From assembly GCF_030409335.1 (NCBI RefSeq), contig NZ_JAUFPN010000170.1, forward strand, positions 1 through 64,000: a stretch of DNA of 64,000 nucleotides, read 5' to 3'. The DNA is from Paeniroseomonas aquatica (lineage in GTDB: Bacteria; Pseudomonadota; Alphaproteobacteria; Acetobacterales; Acetobacteraceae). Shown here piece after piece: positions 36,093 to 44,356 of the stretch. The position numbers and the translations under genes are program-made. The first letter of the stretch is position 1, and the number at the start of each line of letters is the position of its first letter. Below the pieces are notes generated by a model. That model did no database searches, was not told the DNA's origin, and saw only the letters and a list, made by a program, of their open reading frames with translations.

Positions 36093-37160
36093 ATGGAATT
36101 CGGCATCGCCATGGCGACCGACGCCACTGCCTGGAAGCTGACGGCAAGGGCCGAGGAGCTCGGCTTCCGCACCGCCTGGTTCTACGACACGCAGATGCTG
36201 AGCGCCGACTGCTTCGTCGCGATGGGCGCTGCGGCGGTGAAGACCAGCCGCATCCGGCTCGGCACCGGGGTGCTCATCCCCTCGAACCGCATCGCCGCGG
36301 TGACGGCCAATGCCTTCGCCACGCTGAACAAGCTGGCGCCGGGGCGGGTGGATATCGGGATCGGCACCGGCTTTACGGGTAGGCGGGCCATGGGCCTCGG
36401 CGCCATGAAGCTGAAGGATTTCGAGGAATACATCCGCGTCATGCTTGGCCTGCTGGCCGAGGAGACGGTGGAGACCGAGATCGAGGGCGCCCGGCACAAG
36501 ATCCGCCTGCTGAACCCCGACCTCGGGCTGATCGATACCCGCACCCCGATGCGCCTGCACCTGGCCGCCGCCGGCCCGCGCGCCCGGGCGCTGACGGCGC
36601 GGCTGGGGGCCGGCTGGATCAACTTCTTTTCCGATGTTCCCGCCGCCGTCGCCATGCTCGGCGAGATGCAGCAGGCCTGGACCGCGGCAGGCCAGGCCCG
36701 CGCGCTGGAGGCAACCGCCTTCGTCCTCGGCTGCGTGCTGGAGGAGGGCGAGCCCTGCGACAGCCCCCGTGCCATGGCCCAGGCCGGGCCGCGTGCCGCC
36801 GTGCTGCTGCATCGGGCCGCGGATGAGGCGTTGTCCGGCCTGCCCAACATCTCCCCGGTGCCGGAGCAGTGCCGGGCGGCGGTCGAAGGCTACGTTGCGC
36901 TGGCCCGGAGCTTCGAGCCGAAGGACGCACCCTACCTGAACAACCACCGCGGCCATCTGATGTTCGTCAAGCCGGAGGAGAAGCCCTTCGTCACCGCCGA
37001 GATGATCCGCATCAGCAGCTTTACCGCGACCGAGGCCGAGCTGAAACGGCGGGTCGGCGACCTGCGCGACGCCGGCTATACCGAATTCACGGTGCAGATC
37101 GTCCCGGGGCAGGAGGCGGCGATCGAGGACTGGGGCCGGATCATGCGGGCATTCCGCTAG
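36093..37160 (+). CDS. LLM class flavin-dependent oxidoreductase
   Basis: A 355-residue luciferase-like F420/FMN enzyme: EFGIAMATDATAWKLTARAEELGFRTAWFYDTQ, then TSRIRLGTGVLIPSNRIAAVTANAFATLNKLAPGRVDIGIGTGFTGRRAMG, and MRLHLAAAGPRARALTARLGAGWI. Start ATG 36093 follows AAAGGGAGAACGAGC. Its 3' end overlaps the convergent HD-hydrolase gene by 20 bases. Substrate unknown; a monooxygenase of a xenobiotic-like compound is possible. Confidence 0.9.
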   Translation: MEFGIAMATDATAWKLTARAEELGFRTAWFYDTQMLSADCFVAMGAAAVKTSRIRLGTGVLIPSNRIAAVTANAFATLNKLAPGRVDIGIGTGFTGRRAMGLGAMKLKDFEEYIRVMLGLLAEETVETEIEGARHKIRLLNPDLGLIDTRTPMRLHLAAAGPRARALTARLGAGWINFFSDVPAAVAMLGEMQQAWTAAGQARALEATAFVLGCVLEEGEPCDSPRAMAQAGPRAAVLLHRAADEALSGLPNISPVPEQCRAAVEGYVALARSFEPKDAPYLNNHRGHLMFVKPEEKPFVTAEMIRISSFTATEAELKRRVGDLRDAGYTEFTVQIVPGQEAAIEDWGRIMRAFR

Positions 37161-37764
37161 CCTCGCGGCGGATGTTCTCCCGCGCCGCCGCCTCCCACCA
37201 GGCCGGCACCTGGCCGGACCGGAAGATCGCCGGTTCCGCCAGCAGCCCGGCCAGGAAGACGCGGCGCCCGGCGCGGAACTCGGCCTCCGGCACCTGGGCG
37301 TATTCGCGCCGGACCCGGCCGGTATTCTCGCTGAAGCCGGCGGGGTCGCAGGCCAGGCCGGAGAGGTCCAGGTCGCAGAACAGCCGGTCCCGCGCCGCCG
37401 CGGCCGCCAGATGGTCGGCGGTCGCCTCGATCATGCCGATGGCCTCGGCCAGCGCCACCGGGTCCAGCGCCAGCGCGGCACCGGTCCGGGCCAGCCGCCG
37501 GGCCGATTCCGCCTCGTTCCAGCCCTTGGCCGCCGGGATCTCATAGACCAGGTCGTGGTAGGCCGCGGCCCAGAGGATCGCCCGGTCCCCGGCATCGCCG
37601 CCGAGCGCCCGCCAGGTGGCCCAGATGCCGCCGACATGCGCGCCGTCGTGATAATGCCGGGCCGGCCCGGCATAGGCGGCGCGAACCTCCGCGCGCATGG
37701 CATCCGGCAGGGCCGCGAGCACGGCATCCCAGCCTTCGGCGGATCGGCGGATCGGTGCCGTCAT
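37141..37764 (-). CDS. HD-superfamily metal-dependent phosphohydrolase
   Basis: A 207-residue protein matching the predicted HD phosphohydrolase group COG4339. It has RHYHDGAHVGGIWATW (H37, H39, H43), the HD pair in AAAYHDLVYE (H70-D71), NEAESARRLA, and DLDLSGLACDPAGFSENTGRVRREY. Substrate unknown. It overlaps the oxidoreductase 3' end by 20 bases and precedes the amidase on the same strand by 12 bases. Confidence 0.85.
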   Translation of the reverse strand: MTAPIRRSAEGWDAVLAALPDAMRAEVRAAYAGPARHYHDGAHVGGIWATWRALGGDAGDRAILWAAAYHDLVYEIPAAKGWNEAESARRLARTGAALALDPVALAEAIGMIEATADHLAAAAARDRLFCDLDLSGLACDPAGFSENTGRVRREYAQVPEAEFRAGRRVFLAGLLAEPAIFRSGQVPAWWEAAARENIRREASGMPA

Positions 37765-37776
37765 GCGCGCACCCGC

Positions 37777-39126
37777 TCAGCCTTCCGCCAGCGCCGCCTC
37801 GACCGCGGCCGCGGTGCGGAACAGCGCCGCATCCGCCATGTGCTCGCCGGTCAGCATCAGCCCGACCGGCGCCTCGCCCGGCCGGTGGATCGGCAGGCTG
37901 ATGCTGCAGCGGTCGAGGAAATTGCCCACCGCGGTATTCCGCAGCAACAGCATGTTGATCCGGTTGTACTCGCCCTCGGCCTCCACCTCGGCGATGGCCG
38001 GCGGGACGATCGGGCAGGTGGGGGTGACCACGGCATCGAAGGCTTCGGTCCGCTTCGCCACCGCGGCGCAGAGCCGGGCACGGGCGGCGACCAAGTCGAG
38101 GTAATCCGCCGCGCTCATCCGCTCGCCCCGGCGGATGCGGGCCAGGATCCGCGGGTCGTAGCCGCTGGCCCTGGCGCCGATCAGGCCGCGGTGCCAGGCC
38201 CAGGCCTCGCTGGCGGCGAAGCCCCCGGTTGCGTTCACGGCCGGCAGCTCGGCCAACTCGGGGATGTCGAAGAGCTCGATCCGGGCGCCGGCCGCCGAGA
38301 GGCGGGACAGGGCGCGCTGGAAGGCATTGCTGACGGTGGTATCCATGTCGTCGGTCAGGAAGGTCCGGCGCGGCAGGCCGAGGCGGAGCCCGGCCACCGG
38401 CCGGTGCGCGACCGGGTTCGGCCGTTCCTCGCCGGCGATCACCGCATCCAGCAGGGCGCAGCAGGCGACGCTGCGGGCCAGGGGGCCGACGGAATCGAGC
38501 GATGGGGCCAGTGGCAGGACCCCGGTGATCGGCACCCGCTTCGCCGTCGGCTTGTAGCCGACCACGCCGCAGAGTGCCGCCGGCACCCGGCAGGACCCGC
38601 CGGTATCGGTGCCGAGCCCGCCGAAGCCCATGTGATCGGCGGCGGCGACGGCCGCGCCGGAGGAGGAGCCGCCAGGCAGGCGGCCGGTCGCGCGGTCCCA
38701 GGGGCTGCGGGGCGTGCCGTAATGCGGGTTCACGCCCAGGCCGGAGAAGGCGAATTCGACCATGTTGGTCCGGCCGAGGACGACGAAGCCTTGCCGCCGC
38801 AGCCGTGCCACCGCCGGCGCATCCTGCGTCGCGGCCGGCGCATCCTTCAGGACGACGGAGCCGGCCGGAGTCGGATGGCCGTGCTCGTCGAACAGGTCCT
38901 TGATCGTGAGGGGAATGCCGGCCCAGGGGCTTGGCGCCCGGCCGGCGTGCCGCAGGGCATCCATGGCCCGCGCCTCGGCCCGGGCCGCCTTGGCATGCAC
39001 GGCCGTGAAGGTCGACCCGCCCTCACCCGCAGGGTCGGCGATGCGGTCGAGCGCGGCATCGACCAAGGCTTCGGCGGAGATGCGGCCGCTGGCCAGGGCG
39101 GCGGCGGCGTCGGCGATGTGCTGCAT
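37777..39126 (-). CDS. Amidase (amidase signature family)
   Basis: A 449-residue Ser-cisSer-Lys amidase. Counting from ATG 39126, the triad is K76 (PLTIKDLFD), S154 (PGGSSSGAAVAAAD) and S178 (GTDTGGSCR). Other signatures: AFSGLGVNPHYGTPRSPWD and CGVVGYKPTAKRVP. A GTG at 39159 would add 11 residues, but neither start has a strong ribosome site. Acts on an unknown carboxamide; its position in a catabolic region suggests nutrient use. Confidence 0.92.
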   Translation of the reverse strand: MQHIADAAAALASGRISAEALVDAALDRIADPAGEGGSTFTAVHAKAARAEARAMDALRHAGRAPSPWAGIPLTIKDLFDEHGHPTPAGSVVLKDAPAATQDAPAVARLRRQGFVVLGRTNMVEFAFSGLGVNPHYGTPRSPWDRATGRLPGGSSSGAAVAAADHMGFGGLGTDTGGSCRVPAALCGVVGYKPTAKRVPITGVLPLAPSLDSVGPLARSVACCALLDAVIAGEERPNPVAHRPVAGLRLGLPRRTFLTDDMDTTVSNAFQRALSRLSAAGARIELFDIPELAELPAVNATGGFAASEAWAWHRGLIGARASGYDPRILARIRRGERMSAADYLDLVAARARLCAAVAKRTEAFDAVVTPTCPIVPPAIAEVEAEGEYNRINMLLLRNTAVGNFLDRCSISLPIHRPGEAPVGLMLTGEHMADAALFRTAAAVEAALAEG

Positions 39127-39174
39127 GCGCGGATGCTGGCCAGGAATGGCGGCCAACACAAGATGCGGCGCAGG

Positions 39175-39297
39175 CTACTCCGGATCGTTGGCCGGTGGAG
39201 TCCGCACGATCTCCGCCATGGCGAGCGGGAACATCATGACTCCGAACATCCAGCCCTCCATCAGCTGGAACTCCGCGCCGCCATTGTCATCGCTCAT
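39175..39297 (-). CDS. 40-residue hypothetical protein
   Basis: In the 232-base gap between the amidase and the dehydratase, an ATG at 39297 follows AAAGGA at 8 bases and opens 40 codons to TAG 39175-39177. The peptide begins MSDDNGGAEFQLMEGWMFG and has a Met-rich hydrophobic core (MMFPLAMAEI) and a Pro/Asp end. Its ribosome site lies in the 3' arm of an 8-bp hairpin (39307-39335). Not recognised. Confidence 0.5.
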   Translation of the reverse strand: MSDDNGGAEFQLMEGWMFGVMMFPLAMAEIVRTPPANDPE

Positions 39298-39306
39298 GAA
39301 TCCATC

Positions 39307-39335
39307 CTTTCGCGCTGCAACATATAACGCGAAAG
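39307..39335 (-). promoter_or_regulatory. Hairpin overlapping the ribosome site of the 40-codon ORF
   Basis: Perfect 8-bp arms CTTTCGCG (39307-39314) and CGCGAAAG (39328-39335) with a 13-base AT-rich spacer. Read on the minus strand, the second arm runs into GGA to form the AAAGGA ribosome site. It could end the dehydratase transcript (24 bases after its stop, but no T tract) or mask translation of the small ORF. Confidence 0.5.
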
Positions 39336-39358
39336 CGAGCTTGAGGCCTCAGCACGTC

Positions 39359-41098
39359 TCAGTGAATTTCGGGCTCGGGCGTCGCCGATCCCGCTTCCAG
39401 GAAATCGAAGTCGCAGCCCTCGTCGGCTTGGCGCACATGCTGAAGGTGGAGCGCGGTCCAGCCCCGGGCATAGCGCACCGGCGGGGCCACCCAGGCGGCC
39501 CGGCGTGCTTCCATCTCGGCCGGGTCGATCAGCAGGTCGAGGCTGCGGTTCGGCACGTCGAGGCGAATCAGGTCGCCGTTGCGGACCAGGGCCAGCGGCC
39601 CGCCGACATGCGATTCGGGCGCCACATGCAGCACGCAGGTGCCGTAGCTGGTGCCGGACATGCGGGCATCCGACAGCCGCACCATGTCCCGCACGCCCTG
39701 CTTCAGCAGCTTCTTCGGGATCGGCATCATGCCCCATTCCGGCATGCCAGGCCCGCCCTGCGGCCCCGCCTGGCGCAGCACCAGCACGCTGTCGGCCGTG
39801 ACCTCCAGCGCCGGATCATCGAGCCGCGCGTTCATGTCGTTGTAGTCCTCGAAGACCACGGCCGGGCCGGTATGCGCCAGCAGCTTCGGGTCGGCGGCGC
39901 TGGTCTTGATGACCGCGCCGCGCGGCGCCAGGGTCCCGCGCAGGATGGCGACGCCACCTTCCGCCTGCAGCGGCCGGTCGAGGGGTCGGATGATCTCCTC
40001 GTTGTAGATCTCGGCCCCTTCCAGATTCTCGCCGAGCGTCGCGCCGGTGACCGTGCGGGCATTGAGGTCGAGATAGGGCGCCAAGCGCGCCAGGAAGGCG
40101 CGTGCCCCGCCGGCGTAGAAGAAGTCCTCCATCAGGAAGGTGTCGCCGTTCGGCCGGAGATTGGCGATCAGCGGCACCCGGCGGCTGATCGCGTCGAAGC
40201 GCTCGAGGTCGAGCTGGAAGCCGCCGCGCCGCGCCATGGCAATCAGATGCGGGATGGCATTGGTCGAGCCGCCGAAGGCCATGGTGGCGGTGACGGCATT
40301 GTCGATGCTGGCCTGGGTCAGCAGCCGCGCCGGCGTCTCATCCTCCCAGACCATGTCCACGATCCGCCGGCCGCAGGACGTCGCCATGCGCGGATGTGCC
40401 GAATCCGCAGCAGGGATCGAGGAGGCGCCGGGCAGGCAGAGGCCCATCGCCTCCACCGCCAGCATCATCGTCGCCGCGGTGCCCGCCGTCATGCAGGTGC
40501 CGAAGCTGCGCGCGATACCGGTCTCCATGTCCTTCCACTGCGCCTGGCTGATGTTCCCGGCGCGGAGCTCGGCATGGTACTTCCAGACATCGCTGCCCGA
40601 GCCGAGCTTCTTGCCGTGCCAATTGCCCGACAGCATCGGCCCGGCGGGGACGAAGATGCAGGGGAGGCCGGCCGAGAGCGCGCCCATGACGAGCGCCGGC
40701 GGCGTCTTGTCGCAGCCGCCGAGAAGCACGAGCCCGTCGCAGGGATGGCTGCGCGCCAACTCCTCCGTCTCCATCGCCAGCAAGTTGCGGTAGAGCATCG
40801 AGGAGGGCTTCTGGTACTGTTCCGTCACCGGATGCGCCGGCAGCTCGACCGGGAAGCCGCCCGCCTGCCAGACGCCGCGCTTCACCTCATCCGCGCGGGT
40901 GCGGAAATGGGCGTGGCAGACGCTGAGGTCGGACCAGGTATTGATGATGCCGATCACCGGCTTGCCGCGGAAATCCTGCTCGGAGAGCCCGGTCTGCAGC
41001 AGGCGGGAGCGGTGGCCGAAGGCGCGGATGTCGTCCACGCCGAACCAGCGGTGGCTGCGCAACTGCTCGGCCGTCTTGCGACGCGGCTGATCTCCCAC
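39359..41098 (-). CDS. IlvD/Edd family dehydratase, probable L-arabinonate dehydratase
   Basis: Removes water from an aldonate to give a 2-keto-3-deoxy-aldonate. With GTG 41098 (behind GGAGGG at 7 bases) it is 579 aa, and the iron-sulfur cysteines fall at C61 (DLSVCHAHF), C129 (LGGCDKTPPA) and C202 (FGTCMTAGTAAT). This is nearly the length and spacing I recall for the [2Fe-2S] L-arabinonate dehydratase of Rhizobium. The catalytic Ser segment LSDARMSGTSYGTCVLHVAPE is present. An ATG at 41158 in frame lies beyond the operator and is unlikely. D-xylonate or another aldonate is possible. Divergent from its probable GntR regulator. Confidence 0.88.
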   Translation of the reverse strand: MGDQPRRKTAEQLRSHRWFGVDDIRAFGHRSRLLQTGLSEQDFRGKPVIGIINTWSDLSVCHAHFRTRADEVKRGVWQAGGFPVELPAHPVTEQYQKPSSMLYRNLLAMETEELARSHPCDGLVLLGGCDKTPPALVMGALSAGLPCIFVPAGPMLSGNWHGKKLGSGSDVWKYHAELRAGNISQAQWKDMETGIARSFGTCMTAGTAATMMLAVEAMGLCLPGASSIPAADSAHPRMATSCGRRIVDMVWEDETPARLLTQASIDNAVTATMAFGGSTNAIPHLIAMARRGGFQLDLERFDAISRRVPLIANLRPNGDTFLMEDFFYAGGARAFLARLAPYLDLNARTVTGATLGENLEGAEIYNEEIIRPLDRPLQAEGGVAILRGTLAPRGAVIKTSAADPKLLAHTGPAVVFEDYNDMNARLDDPALEVTADSVLVLRQAGPQGGPGMPEWGMMPIPKKLLKQGVRDMVRLSDARMSGTSYGTCVLHVAPESHVGGPLALVRNGDLIRLDVPNRSLDLLIDPAEMEARRAAWVAPPVRYARGWTALHLQHVRQADEGCDFDFLEAGSATPEPEIH

Positions 41099-41138
41099 AG
41101 GCTTTCCCTCCGGCGTGACTTCCGGGGCAAAGTGCCAC

Positions 41139-41150
41139 CTGCTATAGCAG
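41139..41150. promoter_or_regulatory. Palindromic operator, divergent dehydratase/gntR promoter
   Basis: CTGCTATAGCAG, a perfect 12-bp palindrome. The same sequence recurs at 42786-42797. It ends exactly 40 bases before the dehydratase GTG and abuts the gntR ATG at 41151. TATAGC inside it also resembles an extended -10 box (TGCTATAGC) in both directions, so a bound FCD-GntR dimer could block both promoters. Confidence 0.7.
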
Positions 41151-41846
41151 ATGTCCATGTCCAGTGCCGTCGAACCCTTCGCCGAGACCGAGACCCTGTC
41201 GCTCGGCGAGCGCGCCTACCGGCGGCTGCGCGACAGCATCGTGCAGGGCACGCTCTCGGCCGGCAGCCGCATCTCGGAACGCAGCCTGGCGAGCGCGCTC
41301 GGCATCTCCGCCCAGCCGGTGCGGGAGGCCTTGCGCCGGCTGGAGCAGGACGGGCTGGTGGTGACCCTGCCGCGGCGCGGCACCATCGTCGCCGAATTCG
41401 GCCTGGAGCGGCTGGCCGAACTCGGCCGCATCCGCGCCGCGCTGGAGGGCGTCGCCGCGGCGTTGGCGGCGGAGCGGATGACCGGGGAGGACCTCGCCAG
41501 CCTGGGCGAGGTGGTGCGCGGCATGCGGGCGGCGACGGCGGCGGCCGATACCGAGGCCTTGGCCGAGCTGAACGAGCGCTTCCACGCCATCCTGCAGGGT
41601 GCGACCGGCAACATGTTCCTGGTGCGCTCGCTGGAAGCGCTGCGGGCCTATGACGACCTCGGCCGGCTGCGGGCCATCGGCAGCGCGCCGAAGGACATGC
41701 CGAAGGCGCTGCGCGAGCATGTCAGCATCCTCGCCGCGCTGCGCGCCCGCGACCCGGTGCTGTCCGAGGCGCGGATGCGGGCGCATGTGCTGCGGTCGCT
41801 GACTACCAACGGTGTCCTCTCGGCCCCCCGGAAACGCCCCGCATGA
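41151..41846 (+). CDS. GntR family transcriptional regulator (FadR/FCD subfamily)
   Basis: A 231-residue regulator. The N-terminal winged helix-turn-helix is AYRRLRDSIVQGTLSAGSRISERSLASALGISAQPVREALRRLEQDGLVVTLPRRGTIVA. The C-terminal FCD effector domain runs from LERLAELGRIRAALEGVAAALA to MRAHVLRS. It lacks some of the usual late metal histidines (FHAIL, LREHVSIL and MRAHV remain). ATG 41151 sits directly on the operator with no ribosome site; ATG 41157 is the alternative, and translation may be leaderless. Overlaps the next gene by ATGA. Confidence 0.92.
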   Translation: MSMSSAVEPFAETETLSLGERAYRRLRDSIVQGTLSAGSRISERSLASALGISAQPVREALRRLEQDGLVVTLPRRGTIVAEFGLERLAELGRIRAALEGVAAALAAERMTGEDLASLGEVVRGMRAATAAADTEALAELNERFHAILQGATGNMFLVRSLEALRAYDDLGRLRAIGSAPKDMPKALREHVSILAALRARDPVLSEARMRAHVLRSLTTNGVLSAPRKRPA

Positions 41847-42754
41847 CCCCCGATGCCCTGGCCGCCGCGCTCTCCGGGGTCTCCGGCATCCTGGTCACGC
41901 CCTTCGACGCGGATGACGCCATCGCCCCGGCGCGCCTCGCGCCGGTCGTCGAAGGCTGCGTCGCCGCTGGCATCGATGCGTTGACGGTCAACGGCAATAC
42001 CAGCGAATTCTACGGCCTCACCTATGCCGAGGCCGAGCGGATGCAGGCCGAGGTGCCCGCCCTGGTCCGTGGCCGCGCCATGGTGACCGCCGGCGTCGGC
42101 CGCAGCGTGGCGGAGGCCTGCGCCCTGGCCCGCCGCGCCGCCGCCGACGGCGCCGATGCCGTCATGGTCCACCAGCCGCCGGACCCCTTCGTCGCGCCGC
42201 GCGGCGTCGTCGCCTATGTTGCGCGGGTTGCCGAGGCGGCCGGGCTGCCCGTCGTGCTCTACCTCCGCAACGACGGCATCGGCCTGCCGGCGATCGAGGC
42301 GCTGACCCGCATTCCCGGCGTCGTCGCGGTGAAATGGGCGATGCCGAATCTCATGGTCCTCGCCCAGGCGATGCGCCGGGCCGCCGCGGGCGTCGGCTTC
42401 ATCTGTGGCCTGGCGGAGCCCTGGGCGCCGCCGATGACGGCGCTCGGCGCTCGGGGCTTCACCTCCGGCCTGATCAACGTCGCCCCCGAACGCTCGGCCG
42501 CCATCCGCGATGCGCTGCGGGCCGGCGACTATGCCGCCGCCAATGCCGCCATCGCCGCGATCGGCGGCTTCGAGGCGCTGCGATCCGAGGAGCAGAACGG
42601 CGCCAATGTCGCGGTGGTGAAGGCGGCGCTGATCCTGGCCGGGGTGGAGGTCGGCGCCGCCCGGCCGCCGGCGGCCTGGCCGCTGCCGCCGGGCTCGGCC
42701 GCGGCGTTGCGCGACCTCATGGCCGGCTGGGGCAAGCTCGCACGCCAGCATTGA
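41843..42754 (+). CDS. DapA-family dehydratase/aldolase, probable 2-keto-3-deoxy-aldonate dehydratase
   Basis: Class I Schiff-base lyase of the DHDPS/NAL superfamily, 303 aa. N-terminus VSGILVTPFDADDAIAPARLAPVVEGCVAAGIDALTVNGNTSEFYGLT; conserved Tyr140 (VVLYLRNDG) and Schiff-base Lys164 (VAVKWAMPN). Next to an arabinonate-type dehydratase the natural role is L-2-keto-3-deoxyarabonate dehydratase, giving 2-oxoglutarate semialdehyde. A 5-dehydro-4-deoxyglucarate dehydratase or an aldolase cannot be excluded. Co-translated with gntR by 4-base overlap. Confidence 0.88.
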   Translation: MTPDALAAALSGVSGILVTPFDADDAIAPARLAPVVEGCVAAGIDALTVNGNTSEFYGLTYAEAERMQAEVPALVRGRAMVTAGVGRSVAEACALARRAAADGADAVMVHQPPDPFVAPRGVVAYVARVAEAAGLPVVLYLRNDGIGLPAIEALTRIPGVVAVKWAMPNLMVLAQAMRRAAAGVGFICGLAEPWAPPMTALGARGFTSGLINVAPERSAAIRDALRAGDYAAANAAIAAIGGFEALRSEEQNGANVAVVKAALILAGVEVGAARPPAAWPLPPGSAAALRDLMAGWGKLARQH

Positions 42755-42778
42755 CTCCGCGCCGGGGCAGCAGGCATC

Positions 42779-42797
42779 CTGCTATCTGCTATAGCAG
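42779..42797. promoter_or_regulatory. GntR operator before the TRAP transporter
   Basis: CTGCTATAGCAG at 42786-42797, identical to 41139-41150, with an extra half site CTGCTAT just upstream at 42779-42785. It ends exactly 40 bases before the dctP ATG, the same distance as at the dehydratase. Confidence 0.7.
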
Positions 42798-42837
42798 ACG
42801 ACCGGCGGCACAAGATCGTCCGGCGGAGGGGATTTCC

Positions 42838-43824
42838 ATGCAGAGCATCGCCATGTCTCGTCGCCTCATGCTCGGCGCGGCCTTGGCCGCCCCCTGGATC
42901 GGCGGCCGCGCCAGCGCCCAGGGCCTGACGCTGCGCGCCGCCGATATCCACCCCGATGGCTATCCGACCATCGAGGGCGTGAAATACATGGGCCGCCTGA
43001 TCGAGGAGCGGACCGGCGGCCGCATCCGCATCCAGATGTTCCATTCCCGCCAGCTCGGCGACGAGAAGGACAGCCTGGAGCAGACCCGCTTCGGCGTCAT
43101 CGACATCACCCGCGTGAACACCGCGCCGCTGAACAACCTGGTGCCGGAGACGCTGGTCGCCGGCCTGCCCTTCCTGTTCCGCGACACCGCCCATATGCAG
43201 AAGGTGATGGACGGGCCGATCGGCGAGGATATTGGTAAGGCCACCCTGCCGCATGGGTTGGTGACGCTCTGCTACTACGATGCCGGCGCCCGCAGCTTCT
43301 ACACCCGCGGCAAGCCGGCCCGCACGCCGGACGACCTGAAGGGCATGAAGATCCGCGTCCAGCAATCCGACATGTGGGTGGCGATGATGCGCGCCTTCGG
43401 CGCCAATGCGACGCCGCTGCCCTACGGGGAGGTCTATTCGGCGCTACAGACCGGCGTGGTCGACGGCGCCGAGAACAATTTTCCGTCGTTCCTCACCGCC
43501 CGGCATTTCGAGGTGGCCAAGCACTACGCCCAGACCGAGCATTCCCTCACGCCCGAGATCGTGGCGATGAGCAAGCGCAGCTTCGACCGCATCGCCAAAC
43601 CGGACCAGGAGATCATCCGGCAGGCGGCGAAGGAGAGCGTCCCCCACATGCGCGGCCTCTGGGTCAAGATGGAGGAGGATGCGCGCCGCCAGGTCGAGGC
43701 CGGCGGCGCGCTGATCGTCGAGGCGGACAAGCCCGCCTTCGCCAGGCTGGTGCGCCCGGTCTACGACCAGTTCGTCCGCGATGCCAAGCTGAAGCAATTA
43801 GTCGAACGCATCCGGGAAGGCTGA
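42838..43824 (+). CDS. dctP: TRAP transporter substrate-binding protein DctP
   Basis: Periplasmic receptor (328 aa) of a tripartite ATP-independent transporter. Signal peptide SRRLMLGAALAAPWIGGRASA, then LTLRAADIHPDGYPTIEGVKYMGRLIEERTGGRIRIQMFHSRQLGDEKDSLEQ. The conserved binding Arg is in LKGMKIRVQQSDMW, followed by PLPYGEVYSALQTGVVDGAENNFPSF. GGAGGGGATTTCC precedes the ATG. Given the locus it probably binds the aldonate used by the neighbouring dehydratase. Confidence 0.94.
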   Translation: MQSIAMSRRLMLGAALAAPWIGGRASAQGLTLRAADIHPDGYPTIEGVKYMGRLIEERTGGRIRIQMFHSRQLGDEKDSLEQTRFGVIDITRVNTAPLNNLVPETLVAGLPFLFRDTAHMQKVMDGPIGEDIGKATLPHGLVTLCYYDAGARSFYTRGKPARTPDDLKGMKIRVQQSDMWVAMMRAFGANATPLPYGEVYSALQTGVVDGAENNFPSFLTARHFEVAKHYAQTEHSLTPEIVAMSKRSFDRIAKPDQEIIRQAAKESVPHMRGLWVKMEEDARRQVEAGGALIVEADKPAFARLVRPVYDQFVRDAKLKQLVERIREG

Positions 43825-43827
43825 GCG

Positions 43828-44346
43828 GTGCGCGCCTTCTCGGCCGCACTCGATGGCGTCGCCCGCGCGGCGCTGTTTATCGCCGGCCTGGCGATGGTGG
43901 TGATGACCGGCGTGGTCGCCTGGGGCGTCTTCGGCCGCTTCGTGCTGAACGACACGCCGGCTTGGGCGGAAGCCTCGGCGTTGCTGCTGATGGGCTGGGT
44001 CATCCTCGGCGCGGCGGCGGCCGGGGTGCGGGAAGGCTTCCACATGGGCTTCGAGACGCTGCGCGACGTGTTGCCGGCGCCGATCGGGCTGGCCTGCAAG
44101 GTTGCCTCGGACGCGGTCATCACCGTCTTCGGTGCGGCCATGGCCTGGTATGGCTCGGACCTCGCACTCACCGTCTGGGACGCGACCCTGCCGACGCTCG
44201 GCCTGCCGGGGACGGTGGAGTATCTGCCGATCACCCTCGGCGGCGTGCTGATGGCGCTCTTCGGGCTGGAGCGGCTGCTGTCGCATCTCCTCACCGGCGC
44301 GGCGCCGGCCGGCGTGCCCGAGCATACCATCCTGACCGATAGCTGA
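43828..44346 (+). CDS. dctQ: TRAP transporter small permease DctQ
   Basis: A 172-residue four-helix membrane subunit: ALFIAGLAMVVMTGVVAWGVFGRFVLNDTPAWAEASALLLMGWVILGAAAAGVREGFHMG, the DctQ pattern, with two more helices after a conserved break. GTG start 3 bases after the dctP stop. Works with DctM in sodium-driven uptake. Confidence 0.92.
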   Translation: MRAFSAALDGVARAALFIAGLAMVVMTGVVAWGVFGRFVLNDTPAWAEASALLLMGWVILGAAAAGVREGFHMGFETLRDVLPAPIGLACKVASDAVITVFGAAMAWYGSDLALTVWDATLPTLGLPGTVEYLPITLGGVLMALFGLERLLSHLLTGAAPAGVPEHTILTDS

Positions 44347-44356
44347 GGGTACGCGC

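Noticed and set aside
32694-36956. 1420-codon open frame on the minus strand
   Set aside because: It is antisense to a run of well-supported plus-strand genes and to part of the AEC gene in another frame. Its composition (His, Gln, Arg, Gly rich) is that of a GC-rich shadow frame.
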